Shown here piece after piece: positions 1-6,782 of a stretch of DNA of 7,156 nucleotides (position 1 is the first letter of the stretch; each line of letters starts with the position of its first letter). Under the pieces are notes generated by a model. It was not told the DNA's origin and ran no database searches. It worked only from the letters and a program-made list of their open reading frames with translations. A program made the translations under genes and the position numbers. Source of the DNA: Clostridiales bacterium (lineage in GTDB: Bacteria > Bacillota > Clostridia > Lachnospirales > Lachnospiraceae); assembly GCA_019423795.1 (NCBI GenBank), contig JAHZAT010000039.1:1-7156 (forward strand). Direction: 5' to 3'.

Positions 1-1
1 T

Positions 2-30
2 ATTTTAACATTGTTTTGTACTTAACACAA
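2..30 (-). promoter_or_regulatory. Possible promoter for a gene beyond the left edge
   Basis: On the minus strand, TTGTGT (25-30) is followed after exactly 17 bases by TAAAAT (2-7). The second box matches the TATAAT consensus at five of six positions, and the first matches TTGACA at only three of six. It lies just past a strong terminator, where a promoter for the next minus-strand gene would be expected. The region is very AT-rich, so chance matches are likely, and the gene it would serve is outside the window. Confidence 0.28.
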
Positions 31-72
31 TATATTTACAGGTTATTTTTTTCAATAAAATAATCATTCTAT

Positions 73-116
73 GAAAAAATCACTGAATCCATATAATTCA
101 TATGAACTCAGCGATT
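73..116 (-). terminator. Strong Rho-independent terminator after the AAA-ATPase/nuclease gene
   Basis: Read on the minus strand, a hairpin begins 6 bases after the stop codon of the ATPase gene. The outer stem is nine pairs (108-116 with 78-86, one G-U). An inner stem of eight pairs continues it (100-107 with 87-94, two G-U), and the loop is five bases (95-99). The 3' side runs straight into a run of U residues (plus-strand A run at 74-79). There is no T run on the other side, so it should act only on minus-strand transcription. Confidence 0.88.
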
Positions 117-122
117 TATCTA

Positions 123-1811
123 CTATTCTCCGATCAAAACCCTCTTACCTTCAAAGGCAAATCCATAATGTCTGATCTTTGATTTTGAAATTCCTCTCTC
201 TATTAACTCTGTATCATAATCCTTTTCTTCTATCTGCACTAATGCAGACTGCACAGTATCTTCTAATTTCAGTTCTTCCTGTGCATCGTAAACTTTAAAT
301 TCCAGCACAAATGCAAGTTGATTTTTCTGACGTGGAATCAACATAACGTCGTATCTTCCATATCCACTTTCCCTGTTTGATCTCACTTCATATTGATCCC
401 GCAATTCTACCAATAATCCTAATACAAAACCATGATAGAATCTCTCTGGCTGTGTTCTGCCAGAAGGATGGCTTCCTGTATCGAAACTGCTGAATGTGGC
501 TAGTGCAACTTCATTCATATAGGCATTCATTTCTTTGATATTTCCACAGAGCATTGCCTTAATAAATGCATTATAATTCGACCTTGTATTCTGAAACCAT
601 CCCACAAACATCTCTGAAAACATTCCTAAGGTCTCTAGATTCGTAATCTTTAAATGATACCATGGTACATGAAGGATTCCTCTGTATTCGATCTTATCGA
701 TCTTCAGATAACCGCTTGCAACCATCAGACTCCAGATCGCATTTTCTTTTGTCTCCAACTGATCAAATACGATCTGCTCATCAAAATTCAACACGATTTC
801 TCTTTCATTTAAAAGTTCTTCCATGAATTCTTTCACATCTGGCTTGGACGTCTGAATCAATCGATTTATCAGATCATTGGAACTTGTAGATGCCCAATAA
901 GCAAGCAACTTCTTTTCTTTCAGATAATTTGTAATGGACCATGGATTGTAAATATCCCTCTGTGAACCAAAAGTAAATCCATCATACCATTGCTTTACGG
1001 CATCCTTTTGACCTGCTAATTGAAACTCTTCCAATGCTGTAAAGACTTCTTCTTGTGTAAAGCCAAAACATGTTGCATATTCTTCTGATGTTGTTGTCAC
1101 AACTTTTAAGTTATTCAGATCCGAAAAAATAGATTCTTTGGAAACTCTGGTAATCCCAGTCATCATTGCTCGATTTAAATATGGATTTGTCTTAAATGCT
1201 GCATTAAACAAACTTCGGATAAATGCAGTAAACTCATCCCAATATCCATGAATATACGCTTCCTGCATCGGGGTATCAAATTCATCCAAAAGAATGATAA
1301 CTTTCTTTTCATAATATCGATAAAGATAACCAGAAAGATCTTTTAATGCACATTGTGCTGTCACATCATCCATATATGGATCAACTGACTGGAATTGTCT
1401 TACCTGGACTTCTGTCAGTCCTTCCCATCCTGCCAACTCAATATATTGCTGATACACATCCGTTATGATCTTCTTTATCTTTAATACTGCATCCTTATAA
1501 TTTGTCTGCTTCACATCTGCAAAACTTAAATAAATGACTGGGTATGTTCCTTGTAACTGTTGATATTTTTCCTCTTTCCAGATATTCAGCCCTTCAAACA
1601 GCTGTCCCTGATCTCGATACTGGTTGGAAAAAAAACATTTTAACATATCCATATTTAACGTTTTTCCAAAACGTCTCGGTCTTGTGATCAACGTGATATC
1701 GTCTTCTGATTCCCACCACTCTTTGATCAGACTTGTTTTATCTATATAGAAACAATTGCTTTGTATGATATCTTCAAAACTTTGTTTTCCAATTCCTATT
1801 ACCTTTTTCAC
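123..1811 (-). CDS. AAA-ATPase-like protein with C-terminal PD-(D/E)XK nuclease domain
   Basis: Protein of 562 residues with the architecture of the AAA-ATPase_like (PF09820) plus PDDEXK_9 (PF08011) family, recognised from motifs and not by a search. The N-terminus has the family-type IGIGKQSFEDI and FYIDKT motifs. These are followed by the P-loop RPRRFGKT (about residues 44-51), in which the first Walker glycine is replaced by Arg, as is usual in this family. The Walker B stretch LLDEFD has D176 and E177. Near the C-terminus, D488 (in GRYDVM) and E504-x-K506 (in LEFKVYD) form a plausible PD-(D/E)XK active site, so the nuclease fold looks intact. The longest frame opens at a GTG at 1820, but that codon overlaps the Shine-Dalgarno AGAAGG (1820-1825). 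The in-frame GTG at 1811 sits 8 bases after this site and gives MKKVIGIG, the usual start of the family, so I chose it. The gene appears to have its own promoter and terminator. The cellular role is unknown; copies are numerous in gut Clostridia. A defence, toxin or mobile-element role is only inference. Confidence 0.9.
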   Translation of the reverse strand: MKKVIGIGKQSFEDIIQSNCFYIDKTSLIKEWWESEDDITLITRPRRFGKTLNMDMLKCFFSNQYRDQGQLFEGLNIWKEEKYQQLQGTYPVIYLSFADVKQTNYKDAVLKIKKIITDVYQQYIELAGWEGLTEVQVRQFQSVDPYMDDVTAQCALKDLSGYLYRYYEKKVIILLDEFDTPMQEAYIHGYWDEFTAFIRSLFNAAFKTNPYLNRAMMTGITRVSKESIFSDLNNLKVVTTTSEEYATCFGFTQEEVFTALEEFQLAGQKDAVKQWYDGFTFGSQRDIYNPWSITNYLKEKKLLAYWASTSSNDLINRLIQTSKPDVKEFMEELLNEREIVLNFDEQIVFDQLETKENAIWSLMVASGYLKIDKIEYRGILHVPWYHLKITNLETLGMFSEMFVGWFQNTRSNYNAFIKAMLCGNIKEMNAYMNEVALATFSSFDTGSHPSGRTQPERFYHGFVLGLLVELRDQYEVRSNRESGYGRYDVMLIPRQKNQLAFVLEFKVYDAQEELKLEDTVQSALVQIEEKDYDTELIERGISKSKIRHYGFAFEGKRVLIGE

Positions 1812-1819
1812 GTCGATCA

Positions 1820-1825
1820 CCTTCT
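1820..1825 (-). promoter_or_regulatory. Ribosome binding site that decides the ATPase start
   Basis: AGAAGG on the minus strand lies 8 bases before the GTG at 1811, an ideal distance. It overlaps the upstream in-frame GTG at 1820, which therefore cannot use it. This is the main reason for choosing the shorter protein. Confidence 0.7.
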
Positions 1826-1857
1826 TTCTAATTTATATATCTCTTTTTTCTTCTTTT

Positions 1858-1886
1858 AGTATACAAAAAATGGGAATCTCAGGCAA
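1858..1886 (-). promoter_or_regulatory. Probable sigma-A-type promoter of the ATPase/nuclease gene
   Basis: On the minus strand, TTGCCT (1881-1886; four of six to TTGACA) is followed after exactly 17 bases by TATACT (1858-1863; five of six to TATAAT). Transcription would start near 1851, giving a leader of about 40 bases before the GTG at 1811. The -35 box lies inside the weak hairpin at 1878-1893. This suggests the ATPase gene is its own unit, separate from the transporter and jet genes upstream. Confidence 0.5.
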
Positions 1887-1893
1887 CCTTGAG
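1865..1893 (-). terminator. Weak terminator-like hairpin after the transporter gene
   Basis: Eleven bases past the transporter stop, the minus strand can form a short stem CTCAAGG-TTG-CCTGAG (1878-1893), about six pairs with one bulged A and a three-base loop. A run of six U (1865-1870) follows, but only after seven intervening bases. That gap and the short stem make termination inefficient at best, so some readthrough into the ATPase gene is plausible. Confidence 0.33.
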
Positions 1894-1904
1894 TATCTGT
1901 CTGA

Positions 1905-2792
1905 TCACGCATCCAAAACCGTCAATGCCGTCACTGCTCCAACAATACATAAGATTCCAACAACATCGATCATTCCAAAGGCCTGTCCAAGCACGGTTGC
2001 GGAAAGAATCGTTGCAACCAGCGGTTCCACGCATCCAAGCATACTTCCCTGAACTGGTCCTAACATGGAAATCCCATGGAGATAACAGGAAAACGCCACG
2101 ATTGTTCCTAAGAATACAACTCCAATTGTCATTGCAACCGTCATGATATCCCAATGTCCTGGGACACTCCACACTTTTGTAAATGGAGTTACCAAAACTC
2201 CACCGACAAACATTCCCCATCCTGTTGTCTCTAAAGTACCAAATTCGTCTAATAATTTCTTTGGCTGCACGTTATAAACTGCAAAAGCAAAAGCGGATAA
2301 CAATCCCCAGAATAATGCTGCATTAGTGATCACTAAGTTTTTTATACTTCCATGTGTTGCAAGCAAAAAGATTCCTACGATCACAGTTGCCAGTACAAGC
2401 ACTTCTTCTTTCTTTGGAAATCTTTTTTCCACTAATACAAAGAACACCATAATTAAGATTGGTGCAGAATACTGAATAACTGTCGCAGTTCCCGGATTTG
2501 ACTCCTGAATGGCAAGGAAGTACGTCATCTGACACATAGCCATTCCAATCATCCCGAAGATCAGCTGATTGACCGCTGAATCTTTTCTTTTCCATACACG
2601 AAAAATTGAATTCCCTTTTCTCTGATACATAAGCAACAGCAGGCAGATTCCTGCCCCTAATAATCTGACTGTCACAAGCCACGTAGCCGTCAGATCTTTT
2701 GCATCAAATAAATATTTCCCCATCACACCAGACATGCCCCAGCAGCATCCTCCTGCAACTGTGAAGCAGATTCCTTTTAAACTTCGATTCAT
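1905..2792 (-). CDS. EamA/DMT-superfamily membrane transporter
   Basis: Protein of 295 residues, the usual length for the drug/metabolite transporter superfamily with two tandem EamA domains (about residues 7-145 and 156-292). Ten hydrophobic helices can be seen, near residues 6-29, 37-55, 76-95, 101-121, 130-146, 156-174, 189-205, 216-238, 247-267 and 273-292. Family-like features include the Gly-rich first helix with CCWGMSGVMGKYL and the second-repeat GTIVAFSCYLHG and EPLVATILS stretches. It should sit in the cytoplasmic membrane and probably exports small metabolites, but the substrate cannot be read from sequence. The ATG at 2792 follows the Shine-Dalgarno GAGGAG by 10 bases. It starts only 32 bases after jetC with no terminator between them, so it is likely cotranscribed with the jet genes at least in part. 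It occupies the place where jetD stands in jetABCD operons but is unrelated to JetD. Confidence 0.92.
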   Translation of the reverse strand: MNRSLKGICFTVAGGCCWGMSGVMGKYLFDAKDLTATWLVTVRLLGAGICLLLLMYQRKGNSIFRVWKRKDSAVNQLIFGMIGMAMCQMTYFLAIQESNPGTATVIQYSAPILIMVFFVLVEKRFPKKEEVLVLATVIVGIFLLATHGSIKNLVITNAALFWGLLSAFAFAVYNVQPKKLLDEFGTLETTGWGMFVGGVLVTPFTKVWSVPGHWDIMTVAMTIGVVFLGTIVAFSCYLHGISMLGPVQGSMLGCVEPLVATILSATVLGQAFGMIDVVGILCIVGAVTALTVLDA

Positions 2793-2802
2793 AAATACAT
2801 TT

Positions 2803-2808
2803 CTCCTC
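2803..2808 (-). promoter_or_regulatory. Ribosome binding site of the transporter, in a possible hairpin loop
   Basis: GAGGAG on the minus strand lies 10 bases before the ATG at 2792. It is flanked by a perfect seven-base inverted repeat, AAATACA (2814-2820 read on the minus strand) and TGTATTT (2793-2799), with 14 bases between the arms. If the arms pair, the site would be in the loop. The stem is AT-rich and weak. Confidence 0.6.
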
Positions 2809-2824
2809 GTATCTGTATTTTTAT

Positions 2825-5800
2825 CTATTCTTCTGTGAGTAAATTATCAAATTCACATTTCTCAAATTCCTGAATGGAAATATTTTTCTTGTTTGGATTG
2901 GCGTATACAAAAGTCTTATCTACATTTTCTAGGTAATTTTGAATCTTATCATTTGTCGCACTGATGATTGCCTGGAATCCTAGATTCCTGATCAGGTCAA
3001 TACAACTTGCAACTTTCTCTGCATCCATCTTAGAGAATGCTTCATCTAAGACAACCAGACGGATGCTTGGATTTCTTCGTACTTTTGGTGAAAGATGAAT
3101 TCCATAGGCCTGTGCAAAACTTGCGAGTAATGCAACATATAATGGGTTCTGTCCTTCTCCACCAGAGTTTTTCTTGATCATCTTACTTAATCCGATCGTC
3201 AGTTTTTCATCACCATCCACAATCTGTTCCATATCAAAGGACAGATACGTACGATAATCAGAATATTTCTGCATATCACGTTTCGCATTCTCAAGTTCTT
3301 CACCGGTTGCACCTTCTGGCGGGATAAAGATCTCGATTAATTCATTCATCAGTTCCCCGTATTTATTCTCATGTTCCATAGAGAAGAGATTCATCTGGTC
3401 ATCCATCGTTGTGTTTAAGACAGACGGATCGATATTCAGGGAATCATCCATAAACATTGGATAATATTTACCATCGGCTCCTGTATTTCTTGTGATCTTA
3501 AACTGGTATTTGTCTTTCCCAAAGTCGAGTCCACTGATCATGCGGTTTAATTCATCCCTGCGCTGATAAGCTTCCCTGATTGCGCTTCGAATCTTGTATA
3601 CAAAGTCATCTTTGAAATGTTCCATTGCTGTTTTGGCCTGTTTTGCAGCTTTTTCACGATACATTTCCATGTGATCAGATGATAATTCCTTATAAAGCTT
3701 GTCATACACATCATTATTCTCATCCACTGCTGAGAATGTGCGGTTCGGATATTCCCTTAAATATGCAGTTCTGACTTCCACAAGCTTTCGATATTCTTCT
3801 TCCTTCTTCGTTCCGGCATCATAGTATTTCCTTGCTGCACGTTTTTTGAGACGTTCATAGTCTTCTGTGTCTGTCTTCTCGATCTCCTGTGCAAACTGCT
3901 GCTCGTACTCTCCATTTGCCAGCAATTCATTCTGTGCCCGGATCAATGCTTCATTCTGGTCAATGATCTGCTGTCTGCATTCTTTTAATGCATTCTGTGT
4001 TACCCAGATTGCTTCTTTCATTGCATTGATCTCTTGTTTGCAATCTTCCTGTTTTAACCTGTTCTGGTCTCTTTCCTCTTCCAGACCTTTTAAGGCACCT
4101 TCTCTTAATTTTGTCAGCTGATTTTCTAAATCTTCATATTCTTCCTGACGTTCTTTCGCACGTTCCAGTGTTTCCTGCTGTTTTAAATATTCTTCGGCTG
4201 ACTGTGGAAGATATTCATAGTCCAAAATAACGGCAGCACTTAAAACTTCTTTTTCTAATGGATCTTTTTTATCAAAGATCTTATCCTTTTCTTTCTCTAA
4301 TTCTTTGATCCTGTGGCGTAAACTGTTGTCTCCAATGTAGGAATTTCTTGTGTACTGTTTTGGATCTAATCGTTTTAACTGGAAATTTTTATAAAGCATT
4401 CCATCTGGTGTGATACCAGTACGGCAATTTCTTAATTCATCGATCGTCTCACATTTGATCACACGCCCGATCAAGGATTCTATCAGCTTTTTCACATAAG
4501 ACTGTTCTGCAAGAACTTCTTCTGACAATGCATTTCCCTCAACCTTCATGTCCTGCTTATCAATCTTTTGTGTGTCTGCGATCGAAATTCTCCAGTATTT
4601 CTTCTGATCCATATCACGATAGATTTCCATGGCATCCTTAACGTATTTGGGTTCCACGATGAGTGTTAATTTATTCGATCCTAAATATCCTTCGACCGCT
4701 TTATGCCATTTCTCATCTTTCATGTCTAACAGATCGGCAAGCACATTTACTTTTACAAAATCACCACATTTTTCGCTTAATTTCGTCTGTAATTCATATC
4801 TTGCATCCAGAACTTCTTTTGGATATGCTTTGTTACCCTTTTTCAGTTCTTTCAACTCATCAGAAATGGATTTCTCCTGTTTCTTTAAAGCTCTTAGTGC
4901 AGACGCATTATCTTGTCGTTCTTCCTCAGTTTCTTTTCTTAAGATATCCAATGTATGTTTTAATCGGTTTAGATCATCTTCTGTGATATCTCCCTGTTCA
5001 AATTTCTCGATATCCCAGATTGCCTGATTTGGCGTAATATCGAGATCACACCATTTTTTTAAGTCTTTTGATGTCTGTTCCCAACGCTGTACGGAATGAT
5101 TTAACTGTCCTAACAACTCCTGAACATCCTTTTTCCTTGTTGCGATCTGATCGTATCCACTTCCTGCGATCTGTGCTACTAATGCATCGTATTCTTTGGC
5201 GAGTTTCTCTAGTTTCTTCTCAAGAACTGTTTCATTCTCTTCCTGTGTCTTTAGATCTTTCTCTCCATCTTCAATCTTTTGCTGTAATAGATGAATATCT
5301 GTTTTTAATTTCAGGACATCCAGTTTGTTCATGCGGTACTGACAATAATCCTGTTCCTCTTTTTTGGTCTTGAATTTAACGAAACTTTCTTTGATCTCTT
5401 CTAAGCTCTTTGCTTCCTTTAATGTATCTTCGATTCTCTGACGCATTCTTCCATATTGCATCACGCTTTCCTGCATATCTTCAATATGAATGTCCTGCTC
5501 CATACAAATGTATTCTTTCACAAAATCTTCGAGCTTGATATTCATTTTAAATGGGATCGCGCGTTTAAACAGTCTTGGGAATTTCTCCATATCAAGACCG
5601 CCAAGATAGATGTCATACATCTGTTTTCTAAATCTCTCGTTGCTTGTTCCAAAATAGAAATCTTCTTTTTTGAAGTTTTTCTGCATATATTTGCGGAGTT
5701 CCGAAATTGTCATCGCATGCTCTTCCGTACGGTAAGCATTCTCTAAAATGCCGCCTTTGTGCCAGAAAAATAATCTGGATGTATCATTTCTTGCTGTATC

Positions 5801-6184
5801 TACGTCAAATACAACTCCCAGACATTCTTTTTCGTCAGATTCTGTCTGTGTAAATTCCAGAACGATCGTTGTGGAGAAGTTTTTATTTCTCAAATAAGTA
5901 ACTTCATCTTTCTCTCCGACCGCAACCATTCCTCGCAGGTATTCGATCAGATTTCGATCGGAATCGTCTGCTGCCGCCTTATTAAAGAATCCACGACCAT
6001 CTGTATTCGCATATAAAACGATCTGCATCGCATCGATCACTGTTGACTTTCCACTTCCAGAATGTCCGGTAAAAAAGTTGATTCCATCGTTGAAACTTAA
6101 TACTTTCTGATCTATATAATGCCAATTATTCAGGCATATCTTCGATAATGCCAGAAATGGCTGCTTCGTCTTCGTCAAACTCAC
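2825..6184 (-). CDS. jetC: Wadjet protein JetC, SMC/MukB-like ATPase
   Basis: Protein of 1119 residues, about full length for JetC. It is the ATP-driven motor of the Wadjet condensin. In characterised Wadjet systems, JetABC extrudes DNA loops and signals JetD to cut small circular plasmids. Visible parts in order: an N-terminal ATPase half with the conserved NWHYI stretch (about 20-24), Walker A GHSGSGKST (40-48), and the NLIEYLRGM stretch typical of this family. A charged coiled coil follows (about 230-450). Next is a globular hinge-like segment (about 455-625, including HKAVEGYLG and LIVEPKYVKDAM), then a second coiled coil (about 625-870). The C-terminal ATPase half carries the ABC signature SGGEG (1007-1011) and Walker B VVLDEAFSKMD with D1047 and E1048. 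All key ATPase residues are present. The start is a GTG at 6184 with AAGGAGG 9 bases upstream; no other good start precedes Walker A. The first 19-20 codons overlap the end of jetB. No jetD follows. Confidence 0.93.
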   Translation of the reverse strand: MSLTKTKQPFLALSKICLNNWHYIDQKVLSFNDGINFFTGHSGSGKSTVIDAMQIVLYANTDGRGFFNKAAADDSDRNLIEYLRGMVAVGEKDEVTYLRNKNFSTTIVLEFTQTESDEKECLGVVFDVDTARNDTSRLFFWHKGGILENAYRTEEHAMTISELRKYMQKNFKKEDFYFGTSNERFRKQMYDIYLGGLDMEKFPRLFKRAIPFKMNIKLEDFVKEYICMEQDIHIEDMQESVMQYGRMRQRIEDTLKEAKSLEEIKESFVKFKTKKEEQDYCQYRMNKLDVLKLKTDIHLLQQKIEDGEKDLKTQEENETVLEKKLEKLAKEYDALVAQIAGSGYDQIATRKKDVQELLGQLNHSVQRWEQTSKDLKKWCDLDITPNQAIWDIEKFEQGDITEDDLNRLKHTLDILRKETEEERQDNASALRALKKQEKSISDELKELKKGNKAYPKEVLDARYELQTKLSEKCGDFVKVNVLADLLDMKDEKWHKAVEGYLGSNKLTLIVEPKYVKDAMEIYRDMDQKKYWRISIADTQKIDKQDMKVEGNALSEEVLAEQSYVKKLIESLIGRVIKCETIDELRNCRTGITPDGMLYKNFQLKRLDPKQYTRNSYIGDNSLRHRIKELEKEKDKIFDKKDPLEKEVLSAAVILDYEYLPQSAEEYLKQQETLERAKERQEEYEDLENQLTKLREGALKGLEEERDQNRLKQEDCKQEINAMKEAIWVTQNALKECRQQIIDQNEALIRAQNELLANGEYEQQFAQEIEKTDTEDYERLKKRAARKYYDAGTKKEEEYRKLVEVRTAYLREYPNRTFSAVDENNDVYDKLYKELSSDHMEMYREKAAKQAKTAMEHFKDDFVYKIRSAIREAYQRRDELNRMISGLDFGKDKYQFKITRNTGADGKYYPMFMDDSLNIDPSVLNTTMDDQMNLFSMEHENKYGELMNELIEIFIPPEGATGEELENAKRDMQKYSDYRTYLSFDMEQIVDGDEKLTIGLSKMIKKNSGGEGQNPLYVALLASFAQAYGIHLSPKVRRNPSIRLVVLDEAFSKMDAEKVASCIDLIRNLGFQAIISATNDKIQNYLENVDKTFVYANPNKKNISIQEFEKCEFDNLLTEE

Positions 6185-6782
6185 TGTCTACTTCCTCCTT
6201 ACTGAAACTTTCGATCAATCTGCGGATGTCATCTCCTAGTAACACGACATTCACGCATGGATAGATCATCATTCTTGTCTCGTCATTTAACTCTTCTAAT
6301 ACATCGAGTGGTTCGATGATCTGATATTTCTTTAATAATGCGATGGAACGACGCATCTCAGTGATGGATGGCAAGGTTCTCATCAGATGGAAATCATTGA
6401 TCTTTTCATGGATTTCTCCTAATGATGTATACACACTTGTATTCGATGAAGCCTCTGCCATATGTTCATCATACAATAATTTTAAGATCAGAAGATAAAT
6501 GGTTGATAATCTGGAAATCTTCTCTCCGATCAAAGTTTCTCCTTCAATATAAAAGACTCCAAGATGCAGATTTTCTCTTAATTCGATTCCTGAAATCTTA
6601 AAATATTCTCTTAAAAATTCCTGATGCAGGTCAATGGTTCTAAATTCTTTATTGTATACAAGTCTTCCGCTCTTTTTATCATATTTTCTTTCTAATACAA
6701 ATGTCTGTTTTAACAACGTACGGATCACTTTCGTGACCGCATTTTTTTCTTCGTCATTCAATTCTTCATAATACGGTATCAT
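6126..6782 (-). CDS. jetB: Wadjet protein JetB (DUF4194), MukE/KITE-like subunit
   Basis: Protein of 218 residues of the DUF4194 type, the winged-helix KITE subunit that pairs with the kleisin JetA and the JetC heads, comparable to MukE. Assignment rests on its size, its place between jetA and jetC, and recognisable stretches. These are the N-terminal helices (about 5-33), the central helix LSTIYLLILKLLYDE (about 92-106), a second winged-helix-like part with SIALLKKYQIIEPL (about 146-159), and the C-terminal IYPCVNVVLLGDDIRRLIE (about 173-191). The last 25 residues form an acidic tail. The ATG at 6782 overlaps the jetA stop in ATGA, and AAGGAGG lies 11 bases upstream inside jetA. The gene's last 59 bases overlap jetC in another frame, so the acidic tail and the JetC N-terminus share DNA. 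Confidence 0.88.
   Translation of the reverse strand: MIPYYEELNDEEKNAVTKVIRTLLKQTFVLERKYDKKSGRLVYNKEFRTIDLHQEFLREYFKISGIELRENLHLGVFYIEGETLIGEKISRLSTIYLLILKLLYDEHMAEASSNTSVYTSLGEIHEKINDFHLMRTLPSITEMRRSIALLKKYQIIEPLDVLEELNDETRMMIYPCVNVVLLGDDIRRLIESFSKEEVDSEFDEDEAAISGIIEDMPE
6194..6200 (-). promoter_or_regulatory. Ribosome binding site of jetC inside jetB
   Basis: AAGGAGG on the minus strand lies 9 bases before the GTG at 6184. It is a full consensus match at ideal spacing within the jetB reading frame, and it fixes the jetC start despite the 59-base overlap. Confidence 0.85.

Noticed and set aside
1756..2146. Two plus-strand open frames (1756-2052 and 1889-2146)
   Set aside because: They lie antisense to the ATPase start and the transporter 3' end, show no family motif, and have the low-complexity composition of a shadow frame.
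1879..2682. Two further minus-strand frames (1879-2220 and 2323-2682) inside the transporter gene
   Set aside because: They overlap the clear ten-helix EamA frame, and their translations are Cys/Trp-rich with no domain.
3867..5746. Five plus-strand open frames opposite jetC (3867-4121, 4629-5027, 4663-4986, 5068-5373, 5456-5746)
   Set aside because: They are antisense to a continuous, motif-complete jetC. Their Ser/Phe/Leu-rich content is what the complement of Lys/Glu-rich coiled-coil codons gives.
2825..6184. JetC as a generic SbcC/RecF-type repair ATPase or MukB
   Set aside because: The size, the tight jetA-jetB-jetC order and the DUF4194-like partner fit Wadjet better. SbcC would be paired with SbcD, and MukB with MukE/MukF, is larger, and is restricted mainly to gamma-proteobacteria.
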